Of a stretch of DNA of 64,000 nucleotides, positions 9,630 through 21,025 are shown piece after piece (the first letter of the stretch is position 1; the number at the start of each line of letters is the position of its first letter). This DNA comes from Byssothecium circinans. Lineage: Eukaryota > Ascomycota > Dothideomycetes > Pleosporales > Massarinaceae. Location of the stretch: contig ML976983.1 of NCBI GenBank assembly GCA_010015675.1, positions 1,019,022 to 1,083,021 on the forward strand, in the 5' to 3' direction. Below the pieces are notes generated by a model. The model made no database searches. It was given only the letters and a program-made list of their open reading frames with translations, and was not told where the DNA came from. A program made the position numbers and the translations under genes.

Positions 9630-12600
9630 ATGGCCAGAGGTGCACCTGCGATCAAGCAAGAGGGGAGGGATGATGTGGAGCTGAATGCAAAGACGAACAA
9701 AAGGAGGAGATGTGTGGTGTCGTCAGCCTGTCAACCCGTACGTCACGCACTCCCCGCTTACGAGTTATCTACGAGCTTCTGCTGACATCGGCTCTTCGTG
9801 TTTAGTGTCGCAAGCGCAAATCAAAGGTAAACATGCCCAATTCAATTCCACGACCTGCACCCAGCCGCACAGCCGAGGGGACACCACGGACGCTCTCAGT
9901 GCAGATGGGATGATGCAGGACTAGGTCACAGGTGCTGCAGCGTTTGATTAGGCCCAAAACTGCGGAAAGCGTTGCCGGACGTTTGGCCCATGGTCGTACG
10001 TCCAGCAGCTCGAGAACCAATGCTAACGTCAACAGTGTGACGGCGGCCTCCCCGTCTGCGCAACATGCACCGCCGTCTACAAGACTCCATGTTTCTACGA
10101 CGCCGAGAGTGAATCGCGCCGCAGCAAAACCGCCGCCGGTACCAAACGCGACAGCTCCGTCGTCTCTCAAACATCGTCCACGACCGCTCAGCTCAACCAC
10201 AACCAAAACAACCCTCCACCGCCACCCGCCCCTCCCAACGACAACGCCGAATTCCTCATCTCGTCTATCCGATCGCTCCCCGAACACGAGGTCTACGAAC
10301 TCATACAACAGATCCGCAAAGATACGCGTCTGGATATTGCAGCGCTCGCCGAGTCATGGCGAAAGACGGTCACGTTTCCACCGAATCCCGCGTTTCCGTC
10401 GGCGGAACCGCATTCTTTAGAAGGTGATTTATCGATGCTGTTGGGGAAACCTGCGCAGAGTTATTCGGGAGAGAGCCGGTACTTTGGACATACAAGTGGC
10501 TTGAGCCTAATCACAGAAGATGAGAATTACACAAAGTCGAAGATGGGGGCTGCGGGCTTAGAGCGCAAATCGGTGACTTGGACGACGGTCACGCAAGATA
10601 TGGCCTTTGTGAAACGTTTGCTGGATCTCTACTTTCGCTGGTCGCACACGTTTTATGTCGTGTTCTCGAGGGAATACTTTTACAGAGATTTTCGGAGTGG
10701 GAGGGAGAAATACTGCAGTTCGTTGCTTGTCAATGCGATATTGGCGTACGCGTGCCATTACAGTGACGAACCTGCGGCGCGCACGGATCCGGACAACTTC
10801 CGTACGGCGGGAGATCACTTCTTTGAAGAGGCGAGAAGGCTGTTGTATGAGGATGAGAATCCGAGTCTCACAACCACGCAAGCGCTGTGTGTCATGGCCA
10901 TGCGCGAGCCTTCTGCCGGAAGAGATAGCTCGGGATTTAGCTACATGGGGCGGTGTATGAGAATGGCGATTGAACTCGGCTTACACCTTAATAACTCGGC
11001 AGCACCATCTATACATCTCTCACCATCCGAGATGGAGGTCCGCAGAGTCACGTTCTGGGGCTGCTTTACTGTGGACACTATCTGGAGTATCTGCGTAGGA
11101 CGGGTATCACAACTTCCACGCGCTGCTATTACGCTCGATAAACCGATATTGAACGAACCATCTGCTGGACTGCATGCGGATGGGCCTGCCGGTGTAGTAT
11201 CAGAGCACCGGCTCAATCGCATGTTTCTCCAGGAGTTCAGTAGTCTTTCCGAGTTGATCAACGATAACAACTACATGTTCTTTGCGCCGAAGGAAAGATT
11301 TACAAGTCGTCGGCTGCTGGGGTGTTATAACAAGTATCAGGCTTGGTACAGGAATCTACCGCAGGTACTGAGACTGGAAGGTGTGGCAGAACCGCAATCT
11401 CATATCATTACCTTGCAGTGAGTACCACCCCTCTTCCTGCTTTAAAATGTTGATCGCTAACTTTAATAGTATGCTGTATTACACTGCTGTAGTTCAGTGA
11501 GTACCCCTCCCTTGCTGTTTTGTAGGGTTCATAGCTAATTTTTTTCAGCCTGTTTCGGCCGATGTTGAAAGTCGATCTGATTCATTCAGATGTCCGGCCC
11601 CGAGATACATGCATCGACGCTGCGAACAAAGTTTCCGAGCTCCTACGTCTATATCGGGCTCACTACTCGATGCGCACCTGCCAACTCATACTAACACACG
11701 TTCTCCTCTCGGTGAATATTGTGCACCTCATCTACGCCGCCAAGTCGCAAGAGTCCTACCGCAACCTCGTTGAAGGACTCGAAGCTACCGTCGACATGAT
11801 CGAATGCCACTACTTCGGAAAGCGCGGTTTCAAAGTCGTACGTGCACTGTCCGATAGGTGGAACCTGCCTTTCCCTAAAGAATTGAATGACCGGAAAGTC
11901 ATGACTAAGAGAGGCTCGTATCTTAATCTAGGCGTTCTTAGTCCGCAGGCTGATCACTCTATACTACCGCATTCCTCGTCTATAGCGAGCAGACTGGGCG
12001 GAGGCGCGGGATATGGCTCCCTTACCCCTTCACCCCCTTCATCGACACAACCCATGCGGCACGAGAGCCAGGGCATGTTCGCACCCACCAGCAACAAGAG
12101 GGAAAATACTCAAATACCCTCGCATCCTCCTCCTCTGCCAACGTCGCACGCCCAATCCCCAGGCCCCGTCATGATCGCCAACCACCACCCCCAACCACCT
12201 CAACAATCACCACTACCGCAGCAACGCAACCAGCGCCACAGCATCTCGCAATCCCACATCATCCCTTCCTATCCTTCCTCCGCAACCCTCACCCCACGCC
12301 CCGCCCCCCAACCTCCCCCCACAACCCAACAACAACCACCCAACCCCAGCCCCTCCGCAGAAACCCTCTTCTGGACCCCAGAACCCGGCATCGGTGTCCC
12401 CATTCTCCCGCGAAACAACTGCCAAATGAGCCCCATGGATCTGGACAGTATGCTTAGGAATGTGGATGCGTGGGATAGGTTCGGGAGAGATGGGTTTAAG
12501 ATGAGTGATCAGTGGCAACAGGATCCGCTCCCGGGACAGGGGGGCTTTGGGGTTGGTGTGGGTGTTAGTGCGGGTGGGAATAATGGAGGGGGTGGGTTTA

Positions 12601-12728
12601 CGGGAGAGGGTGGGCAGGGGAACGCGTTTCATGCTGGGCAGTATGGTGTCGGTGTTGGTGTGGGAGGGGGACAGCAGGGGCAGCAGGGATTTGATGCCGC
12701 GTGGTGCCAGTGGGGCGGGGAGAGCTGA
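9630..12728 (+). CDS. Zn2Cys6 fungal transcription factor, NirA-like, built with two micro-exons
   Basis: Exons 9630-9737, 9806-9826, 10036-11417, 11470-11496 and 11549-12728 give 905 residues. The binuclear zinc cluster is at residues 34-67 (CQP|CRKRKSK|CDGGLPVCATC...PCFYD) and is split by two phase-0 introns, leaving a 21-nt exon. Its six cysteines and the following Arg/Ser stretch resemble the NirA/NIT4 group. The middle homology (fungal_trans) domain follows with VKRLLDLYFRWSHTFYVVF, YSDEPAARTDPDNFRTAGDHFFEEAR, GFSYMGRCMRMAIELGLH and RRVTFWGCFTVDT. A second micro-exon of 27 nt links ITLH and LFRPMLKVDL. The last ~270 residues are Pro/Gln-rich and then Gly-rich, a likely activation region. 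ATG 9630 (ATCATGG) has better context than the in-frame 9567. DNA target and pathway are unknown; nitrate-type control is only suggested by similarity. Confidence 0.85.
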
Positions 12729-13846
12729 GGGTAGAGATCGAATAAAGAAGAAGAAGAAAGGACCGGATAGTTTTGAGGTGGAGAGCTTGCTGAGGTCGCG
12801 TCTCGCCTGTGAAAAGTGCCAAGGCTTCGGACCTGGCATTGGTATTTAAGAAAACGAGATGAGATGGGAACTCGAACATACCGAGAGAGAGAGAAAAAAC
12901 ACACATGCGGATAGTCATACACACGTCGTTCACGTCCAACCCTCCTCCCAGAGCATTAATAGATGCGAATGCTCAGTGCACCACCACGATTCTCGCCAAC
13001 CCACAATTCATCGAGCCAGAAGGAAGGAAAGGAGAAAAACAGGAGAGAGTTTTAACTACTTGTTGTCGTTGTCGTTGTCGTTGTTGCTGTTGCTGTTGTA
13101 TGATTATTTCCGTTTCCGCGATGGGGGAACGGGGTATTGCGCGCCTTCAATGCTCACTCTCCCTCACACTGCAACCTTTTACAACACAACTACGCTTTGT
13201 TAGCACCGCAGCCTATACACGCTACTATTTGCCACTTCATCATTTTCAACGATCTCAACGCAGCAGCATGTCGACACCTCCTCAACGTCCACGTCACGCG
13301 GATCTCCGTCGAACGCACATGCTCGAATTATGCAAAGATTGATTGATATCCACCAAGGCAGTCAGCCTCGCTGATGATAAGTGACAGAAGATGTCCTAGA
13401 AACTATGTCGCGAAAGATTGGGGAAAGAAATGGATCCCCTAAACCCCCGATGCAGGAGATAGCTACCAATGGCAGTATATGACCAACGACGCACGGGCGC
13501 CCCAATAGCCGGTAAAATCCAAAGCAAAAACCCAAACTCCGGAAGAAAAAAAGAGAAAAATGTAGATAATTGTAACCCAAGCTGCGGGACCGCTCTCTAC
13601 GCGGTACCGGGCGTGCAAGTATACCCGGATGCCCTATGCCGCAGGAACTTTTCCGAGGCGAGCAAATCCAAGAGTTCGACATTCGCCTTCGAAGACCACC
13701 TGAATGCCGATCACGGTCGATTGGAAAGCAAATAATCCGCTGACTCATGTTTTGTCGCTGCCAATACATCGTTAAGCAGGAGTCTGGCGATGCTTTTTCG
13801 TGGTTTTGGGCTCGGTCTCCAGACTTTCGACACGAATTTCAAGCGA
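12729..13846. other. Convergent intergenic region
   Basis: This is the shared 3' region of the Zn2Cys6 gene (plus) and the next gene (minus). It holds an AAG-rich stretch near 12745 and a TTG/TCG/CTG triplet microsatellite near 13061. Open frames here are low-complexity and unsupported. Confidence 0.5.
13061..13098 (+). repeat. Imperfect triplet microsatellite (TTG/TCG then TTG/CTG)
   Basis: About 38 bp of alternating TTGTCG then TTGCTG units lie between two convergent genes. It is not in any supported coding frame. Confidence 0.8.
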
Positions 13847-15495
13847 TCAGACAGTTGCAAAGTTGAAATGGTATTGGTTGCAATGCTCCTGCAGGCCATA
13901 CAACCAACCGCCGCTCTCCATCTCACTGCCATCCTCGTCAATGAGCACGCCATCCTCGAGAGTAACGGCAGCAGCGATCGTCCACTTCGACGTGGAACCT
14001 CTATGACGGCTCACCACCTCAATCATACGCTCGAGATTACGGCTCGTCTCAAAGCAAATGTCGTCGGCGTTCGGGAGTTCGAAGGGGTAGTGGAGCTGGG
14101 CCCACTCGACGAACTCTTCTTCGTAGGTCTCGGCGTTGAGGGGGACCGTCTTGTACATACCTCCGAGGTTAATGGTTACGGCACGGGGCTTTCTATCGAG
14201 CGACGTAGGCTTATTCGGCTGAAGCTCCCAAGCCTTCATCAACAGTGTTGCACCTACACTCAGGCGAGCGGTGTAGTTCTTCGGGTCACCATACTTCAAC
14301 GTCGTAGCCGGAAGTTCGAAGCAAATGTCGCGAAACCGAGCTGCGGTCATCCACATGTTCTGGACGTGCTCGTTCTCCGGCAGGTTTGGTAGGTGGCGGA
14401 TGGACAGCATCGTGCTATCTTTGCCGTTGACGTAGCTCCCAAGGTGCTCGCCTACTTTAATGACCAGTTTGCCGGTGTTGACTGCAAAGCAAAGTCAGTA
14501 TATGGGTACAACTATTTCTATCACGTGGATCTTTAAACTTACACAATACCCAGGCAGCCTCCTCATTGATCTGCTTCGACAAAGCCAAAACACTGAACTT
14601 TCCACATGCCTCAGATGCTCCACGTTCAACGGAGGGGCCGTTCCGCTGTCCATACTTCTTGTAGCAGGACTTGCCATGCTTCTTGCATGCATCGCGTTCT
14701 CGCTTGGTTGACGTAGGGCCACAACACTCTTTGACGGTTACGGGGTTGTCAATGTCCAGTGCATATCCATAGATCATCTGACGAATCTCTGCTGGAAGGC
14801 ATTCAAGTTTACCCAACCCGGTGGGCTCGGCTTTGGGTGGAGGCGGGGGAGTAATGATTCTAGCGAACGGGTTCGGCGAGAACTCTCCAGACATTGCCGT
14901 ATCGGCGCAGGTGGGCCGCGTCTTGTCTGCGGCATGGGTACTCGGAGCGTTATGCGGAAGTTGGAACGGAATTGGAGTGTTCACGATGGCATGGTCGCTG
15001 TCTCCCTTTTTGGGTGTCTCGGGCGGGGTCTGCAGTTGGACCTTCTGGCGCTTTGGAGTCCTTACCAATTGTTAGTATTCGTTCAATGTCTCAGGCCTTT
15101 GACACTTACCTAGCTTCCAGGGACAAGGGAGCCGATCGCTTCTTTTTGAGCGCAGGCACGAAACGTCCATGGGAACCTCGCTTTGGCCTATCGGAACTCC
15201 TCAGGCGGGAGTGGGGCGGCAATTCATAGTCGTCACTATCCTCAGAATCTCTCGACTCAATGGCATATTGGGCGCGAGGGATACGTAGCGCTGGCGGCAA
15301 TGCTCCAGATGGAGGAGATGGGGACCGTGAAGGCCAGCTCAACTCCGAGTTGTCTGATGGAGCGGGGGAGGCAGCGCGACCACGAGAGGTGACCTGGCGG
15401 GCATCGTTCATACGGACAAGCGGCGAGCTAGGCATCCAGAGGATCTCTGCGTCGTTAGGCAGAGCAGGCGAGCTTGGCAAGGCCCGAGACGCCAT
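13847..15495 (-). CDS. Unknown fungal protein with a 2EXR/F-box-like LPAEIRQMIY motif
   Basis: Exons (minus) 15495-15110, 15060-14543 and 14481-13847 give 512 residues. Introns are 49 and 61 nt with GTAAGT donors. The N-terminal ~160 residues are Ser/Pro/Arg-rich and basic (SDRPKRGSHGRFVPALKKKR, TPKRQKVQLQTPPETPKK), suggesting nuclear location. The block LGKLECLPAEIRQMIYGYAL (about 225-245) matches the common fungal 2EXR/F-box-like opening. A Cys-rich patch (KECCGPTSTKRERDACKKHGK) and a globular C-terminal half without known catalytic motifs follow (AAWVLFNTGKLVIKVGEHLG, joined across intron 2). Family resemblance is limited to the LPxEIRxxIY block, so a substrate-adaptor role is only a possibility. 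Confidence 0.75.
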
Positions 15496-15926
15496 GATGA
15501 TAGTGATGAAGAAGGTGAGGGGTTAGCAAGAGTCGATGCGCGCAACGTGGGGAAGAAGAGGTTGAGGCGCAAGAGGGTATTTACCTTCAGCGAAGTTTCG
15601 TCATCTGCAATCGCGGCGAAGGAATATTATAGGTGTGCGAGTGACTTTCACTTTTCCACACTCGCAACTTCGACCTTCACTTCAACCCCGCGCGCTGCCC
15701 GATTAAAACGGGTGAACAGCGCCATTGTGCAAGCCCGCGCGTCGATAGACTCGAAACTTGGGCATTGTGCAAACGCGTCTCGACAGCCAATCTACCTCAC
15801 CCTCTACACCTTGCACCTACACAATGCTCAGCTATCTATATAACTACATAATCACTTTGAATTGATTTCTTCTCGCATTTGCAACTGCTTCTCACAGCTT
15901 TCTACAAACTACTTCACATCTTCACA
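15496..15926. promoter_or_regulatory. Divergent promoter region
   Basis: This 431-bp interval lies between two divergent start codons (15495 minus, 15927 plus). A TATA-like TATCTATATAACTAC lies about 93 bp before the plus-strand ATG. Confidence 0.5.
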
Positions 15927-16463
15927 ATGTTCACAAACAAGCAGTGCGAAAACTATCGCCAAAGCTTCCTACGGAGGTGGCGGGCAACACGCTCAAGCGT
16001 AAAGCAACCTTATTGCATCTCCAAACGCAAACCTGCGCGTGTCTCTCCACCAAAAGTGACGTTCTGCGTCACCTGTCACAATCTAGAGCTAAAGATAAGG
16101 TGGATAGAGAACCAAATGCCTGTCGACGGGTTTGAATTCGTGACCGTGTTGCGGAGGTTGAGCGAACACTACGACGCTCATGGTTGGGATTTCGCTGACA
16201 AGAAGGTCACAGCTAAGACTAAGAGACGTCCGGCGAAAAAGAATGAACCTGCGCAGGTACCGACGCCGACACCTCAGCCGGAGGATGTAGCTAGTGTTGA
16301 CATAGGCGAGTTCTTCGACTTTGATCGATTCGAAGAGGACAAAGTTCTTCGACTTAGCCATTCGGCGCAAGACGCTGATGCTAAAGGTGAGGACGAGGAG
16401 ATTGGCGAATACCTTGACTTTCGTGGTCATATTGAAGAAGTGTGCGGAAAGTTCGACTTCTGA
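15927..16463 (+). CDS. Small acidic-tailed hypothetical protein
   Basis: A single exon of 178 residues starts at MFTNKQCENYRQ; an upstream in-frame ATG at 15879 is possible. The N-terminal half is basic with two CxxC-like cysteines (FCVTCHN). The middle has a Lys/Arg linker (KTKRRPAKKNEP), and the acidic C-terminal third carries two similar blocks, IGEFFDFDRFEED and IGEYLDFRGHIEE. A TATA-like element and a long CT-rich leader precede the ATG. I do not recognise a family. The switch from basic to acidic and the repeated block argue for real coding sequence, but expression evidence is lacking. Confidence 0.5.
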   Translation: MFTNKQCENYRQSFLRRWRATRSSVKQPYCISKRKPARVSPPKVTFCVTCHNLELKIRWIENQMPVDGFEFVTVLRRLSEHYDAHGWDFADKKVTAKTKRRPAKKNEPAQVPTPTPQPEDVASVDIGEFFDFDRFEEDKVLRLSHSAQDADAKGEDEEIGEYLDFRGHIEEVCGKFDF

Positions 16464-17872
16464 CAAGTAAATTGCCAAGGTGCGTGAGCTATCCGAGGCC
16501 TTGTAGCAACCTGCCGAGTCCATCAAGTACGAGAGACAATAGTATATCTTCTTTCGCCTAATTCAAATATCGTTGCAATACTTAACACACTGTGTGCTAC
16601 CAAGTTATCCATCATCTCCGCCCTTTCTCTTTCGCCTAGCACCGTGATCTGAGAACGGTTATTAAAGTCAGTTGATTTCAACTTTTTCTAATCAATAACG
16701 TTGTGCCCAAGTCGTTGATCGCCCTTGAGACTCTCATCTTTCATCGAAGCTTCAAGCAACAGTCGTGTCCATGACCGGTAAGTCTTCCGAGACTGCAATA
16801 GATTCGACGTTGACTGTTTTCAAACGAGGTCATGGACATCGAGTACAGGCAAGCCTTCGAAAGTATAGGTGAACCTGTATCCGAATCCCCGGGTACCATG
16901 GTACCGACCAGAAGCCCTAGGCCCGGCGCTTTGGTTTCTGTTGAATTACCTATGAAGGCGGGGATAGTTGGTCTACACCGTCTTCTCGAGATGGAATCCA
17001 TAAAAGCTCTAATACTCTTTTGAGCTATGCTGTAAAGAGTATCTGCAGAAATATAATGACGGGATATCGCATTATAATCTATACATGTAGATTATCTAGC
17101 TTAATAATGGATAATTTATTAGTGACGAGAATAATAATGGGCTCTAAGTAAACTTAAGACTGACACGCAGCATATATGGCCTAAATATAGCAATATTAAC
17201 ATTATCTTCAATAACTTAACTAATACATATATGTATACACTTTTTATCTAAAGATCCACCCTATCTATGCAAAACGGCGCACAGACGTCCTATCGTAGAT
17301 ATTATTCTTAATAGCACTTACTCAATTGTACGGCTTCTTCTTTAATTCGTGAATACCCCACCGTGTTAGTAACAGTCCTATTAACTTCTGTGAATGTGCA
17401 AGGCACGTGATGCATATTATCATACCAAAAAATAGGTATTATGCTAGTAGCCCTACAAATGCAGGAGACCACCGAGTCTCAGGTAATTGGTATCATCATC
17501 CTACCTAGGCAAGATTTCGATGCATGTGTGTAATAGTTCGGGAGATGGTTCAAATGTGGTTAAATAGACTGGAAAACTAGCGGGATACCCCGCAGCCGAT
17601 CATTTATAGCCTCCGACCCCAGTATGCCTCATGATTTCCTCTATGGCCGTGCATTCGTGGACTATTTCTTCGGGGGTTTTCGGGGTCTGGGTACAAGCTT
17701 GGTAGTTTGCCTGAATTAGGTCGTTCGCGAAGATAATTCTTGCAGAGTTACACCGAAGGGGGAACATTGTGGGAAATCGGGGACAATTCTCCCGGACAGT
17801 ACATTTGAACGCATGGTATGTATATTCCAATCTCCTTGCTCGACTGCTTTGCCTTCAAGAAAGCTGCTCACC
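16464..17872. other. Intergenic with an AT-rich island (about 17020-17590)
   Basis: No supported gene. From about 17020 the sequence becomes strongly AT-rich with many TA steps and a small inverted repeat (AATCTA-6 nt-TAGATT near 17080), as in RIP-mutated relic repeats. The end contains the GH43 promoter. The short frame at 16832-17023 is unrecognised. Confidence 0.5.
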
Positions 17873-20095
17873 ATGCATCCGGTTCCACTCATTCTTTCTG
17901 GAGCGCTGTGGTCGATCGTAGCAGCGCGCGCGACAACTCACGTTCGGCGAGCGATCGATAGCATCAGCATAACTAACGTCGACGATGTCCGCGGAAATCT
18001 TCACTTGCCCAGAGAGTGGAGCGGATTGAACGTCAGATGGACCAGCAGCTCCCCGTCCATCGTTTCACATGATGGATTCGTAAAGCGACAAGACGCCGAT
18101 ACTATCGTCAATCTCACTGCGACAATCGACCATGATGGTTCAGTTCAAGAGCGTACGTTTAGCGCCAACGTAAAGCGAGCCGCCGCAATCGATCCATTCA
18201 CTGGGTATGCCTTCGCCTACTTCACCGGTAATTCCGTTGCTGGCGAAAAAATCTATCTCGCTGCTAGCAATGGCAACAATGCCTTGAGTTGGAAGGAACT
18301 GAATGGCGGCCAGCCAATTCTCACTTCGACGCTGGGAACGAAAGGATTGCGCGATCCTTTCATCATTCGATCCTACGAGGGCGACAAGTTCTTCTTGATT
18401 GCGACAGACCTGTCCATTGGCTCGGGTACTTCATGGGATGCAGCTGTGCGTAGAGGCAGTTTGTATCTAGAAGTATGGGAGTCGAAGGACCTGAAGACTT
18501 GGTCAGCACAACGTCATGTAAAAGTGTCGCCTCCCACAGCAGGCAACACCTGGGCTCCCGAGGCGTACTACGACACAAGCATCGGTTCTTATGTCGTCTT
18601 TTGGGCGTCTTCCATCTATGCCGAGAACGACCCGAATCACACAGGCTCTACATACCATCGAATGCTGTTTGCGACGACCCGTGACTTTGTCACCTTTAGT
18701 ACGACGACGGTATGGCAAGATGCTGGAATGTCCCGTATCGATTCCACTGTTATTCAAGACGGAAGCACCTTTTACCGCTTCACCAAGGACGAAGGGGCTA
18801 CTGGTACAGGCTGTGCAGACATCATCCAGGAAAAGTCAACTTCCTTGCGTGCTTCACTCTCTTCGTGGACCAGGGTTACTGCATGCATTGGTAAGAATGC
18901 TGGCACTTCTGCTGTGGAAGGACCAACAGTTTTCAAAGCAAATCCTGGCGACGTCAACGGCCAGAAATTCTACCTCTTTGTGGATGAGTACACTGGACGT
19001 GGATATATTCCTCTCGAGACGACAAACATCGATAGTCCAAGCTGGAAAGTTTCGAGCTCTTACAGGCTACCTACAAGCCCGCGGCACGGTACTGTCGTTC
19101 CTGTGACTGCCAAAGAACTCGCCAGTCTCAACACCATGGCAGTCAAAAGAGATGTCAAGAAGGCCAATCTAGTCGCAAGAGCCAGTCCTGTCCTTCCAGG
19201 TTTATACGCAGATCCCAACATCGCCATCTTCGGCCGTAACTATTACATCTACGCTACTACAGACGGCTACAGTGGCTGGGGCGGCAAGGACTTCTACGTC
19301 TGGAAATCGCCTGATCTTGTGTCTTGGACTCGATCGACGAAGCCATTCCTCACTCTCAACGGTACGAGCGGTAACGTCCCATGGGCCACCGGCAATGCAT
19401 GGGCTCCGACAGTCGCTGAGAAGGATGGGAAATACTACTTCTACTTCAGCGGACAAAATCCAACCTATAATCGCAAGACAATTGGCGTGGCCGTCGCATC
19501 ATCCCCCGAAGGCCCCTTCACTGCGCAATCCACTGCCATGATTCTAAATAACGAGGGTTTGACGAGCAATCAAGCCATCGACCCATATGCCTTCCGTGAC
19601 CCGTTAACGGAAAAATACTATTTGTTCTGGGGTAATGGCAAACCCCTCTACGCCGAACTTGCAGATACCATGACCTCTCTCAAGCCCGACACAATCAAAG
19701 CCGTCACAGGTCTTACCGACTTCCGCGAAGGTTCTTTCGTAAACTACCGCGCTGGCCTCTACCATCTCACCTACTCGATCGACGACACAGGATCTGAGAA
19801 TTACCGCGTCGGATACGCGACGTCGGCGAGCATTGATGGGCCATGGACGTATCGAGGTGTTATTTTGCGGAAGGATACTTCCAAGGGGATACTGGGCACT
19901 GGACACAGCTCTATTGTTAACGTGCCTGGGACGGACGACTGGTATATTGCATATCATCGTTTCAAGATTCCTGGTGGAAATGGAACGCATAGGGAGACGA
20001 CTATTGATAGACTATATTTTGATGCGACGACGGGTTTCATCAAACCTGTGGTGCCGACTTTGGAAAGTGTTACGGCGGCGACGATACCTGTGTAG
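17873..20095 (+). CDS. Secreted enzyme with two GH43 domains (arabinanase/xylosidase type) and an N-terminal Ig-like domain
   Basis: A single exon of 740 residues. The start CACCATGCATCC has good context and begins a signal peptide (MHPVPLILSGALWSIVAARA). A short Ig-like module follows (about 35-100, LHLPREWSGLNVRWTSSSPS). GH43 domain 1 (about 105-415) shows the triad acids in LRDPFIIRS, MSRIDSTVIQD and AVEGPTVF. A linker with MAVKRDVKKANLVARA (KR about 425-426) leads to GH43 domain 2 (about 440-735), with ADPNIAIFGRNYYIYATT, GNAWAPTV, IDPYAFRDP and DFREGSF. GH43 enzymes are inverting arabinanases, arabinofuranosidases or beta-xylosidases acting on plant hemicellulose. Both triads look intact, so both domains may be active. 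The exact substrate cannot be read from sequence. Confidence 0.92.
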   Translation: MHPVPLILSGALWSIVAARATTHVRRAIDSISITNVDDVRGNLHLPREWSGLNVRWTSSSPSIVSHDGFVKRQDADTIVNLTATIDHDGSVQERTFSANVKRAAAIDPFTGYAFAYFTGNSVAGEKIYLAASNGNNALSWKELNGGQPILTSTLGTKGLRDPFIIRSYEGDKFFLIATDLSIGSGTSWDAAVRRGSLYLEVWESKDLKTWSAQRHVKVSPPTAGNTWAPEAYYDTSIGSYVVFWASSIYAENDPNHTGSTYHRMLFATTRDFVTFSTTTVWQDAGMSRIDSTVIQDGSTFYRFTKDEGATGTGCADIIQEKSTSLRASLSSWTRVTACIGKNAGTSAVEGPTVFKANPGDVNGQKFYLFVDEYTGRGYIPLETTNIDSPSWKVSSSYRLPTSPRHGTVVPVTAKELASLNTMAVKRDVKKANLVARASPVLPGLYADPNIAIFGRNYYIYATTDGYSGWGGKDFYVWKSPDLVSWTRSTKPFLTLNGTSGNVPWATGNAWAPTVAEKDGKYYFYFSGQNPTYNRKTIGVAVASSPEGPFTAQSTAMILNNEGLTSNQAIDPYAFRDPLTEKYYLFWGNGKPLYAELADTMTSLKPDTIKAVTGLTDFREGSFVNYRAGLYHLTYSIDDTGSENYRVGYATSASIDGPWTYRGVILRKDTSKGILGTGHSSIVNVPGTDDWYIAYHRFKIPGGNGTHRETTIDRLYFDATTGFIKPVVPTLESVTAATIPV

Positions 20096-21025
20096 GTACG
20101 GTTGTCGTGAAAGTCCTAGAGTTTGAAGCTTCGGGGAGAGTAACGTGAGTTTTGGCACACAGCTTGACGCTGTCTATAATCCACAATAGTAATTAGATCA
20201 ATTTTGTTATTTTACAGAACGCTCGTCTCCACTATACTGAGATATTACTGGTCGGTATTGCTGGCTGTTCGCTATTTAAAGTTTTCTGTACAGCTTGAAA
20301 ATGCATCTTTTCCATTAGTATTGGTGGGTTTTGGACTGATTCAGATGGGGCAGAGGTTGGTCAGGGAGGAAACTCGGTTTTTAAGATCGTGTTGAACTGA
20401 GGATGAATTCGAATATACTTCGATACTAAGATGATCGAACATCAAAGTTTGGGGACTACGATGTTTCGTGAATCGACGCAGCCAGAGACAGCAGTACAAG
20501 ATTTCCTAATAGAAGTTCCGTGCTTAACAGGAACTTTCGTACGGTTAGTTAAATGTACTGTACTTGTACTTAGCATGTAGTAGTAAGGAATTATCCGTGC
20601 GTGTTAAACTCATATAGATTCGAAACAGCTTTTGTATCCATGATGCTCCCTGAAGTCCCAAATACGGAAGCGATTCCAGTGAATGCACAAAATGTGTGTG
20701 GATGGCGATGTCAGACAGAGGTGAAAAGCGAAGATACTCTGCAAGAAACCTGAAAATACTGTCTTCCTTGATAGCTACAAATTACCAAAGATTGAACAAA
20801 AGTCGTGACGGTGAAGAGCTACCTCGATCTGTGAGGGGTGAAAATAGATTCGGCTTAGTGTAAGGTCCGTGCATCCATCGCACTTATCGATTAGACATTT
20901 CTCCACACTTCAGATGTGGCGGACCACTCAACTTTTCGTCGTTCGTACCATTGAAATTTTAAGGACCCCTATTTTTCCCAATCAAAAGAGCACACCACAA
21001 TTGTGATTAGGGGAGGTCCGTGAAC
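20096..21025. other. Intergenic, no gene seen
   Basis: GH43 3' region and promoter of the oxygenase gene. Only short, featureless frames are present. Confidence 0.5.

Noticed and set aside
12213..12839. Minus-strand frame of 208 codons
   Set aside because: It is antisense to the Pro/Gln/Gly-rich 3' exon of the Zn2Cys6 gene; low complexity on the coding strand opens the opposite frame.
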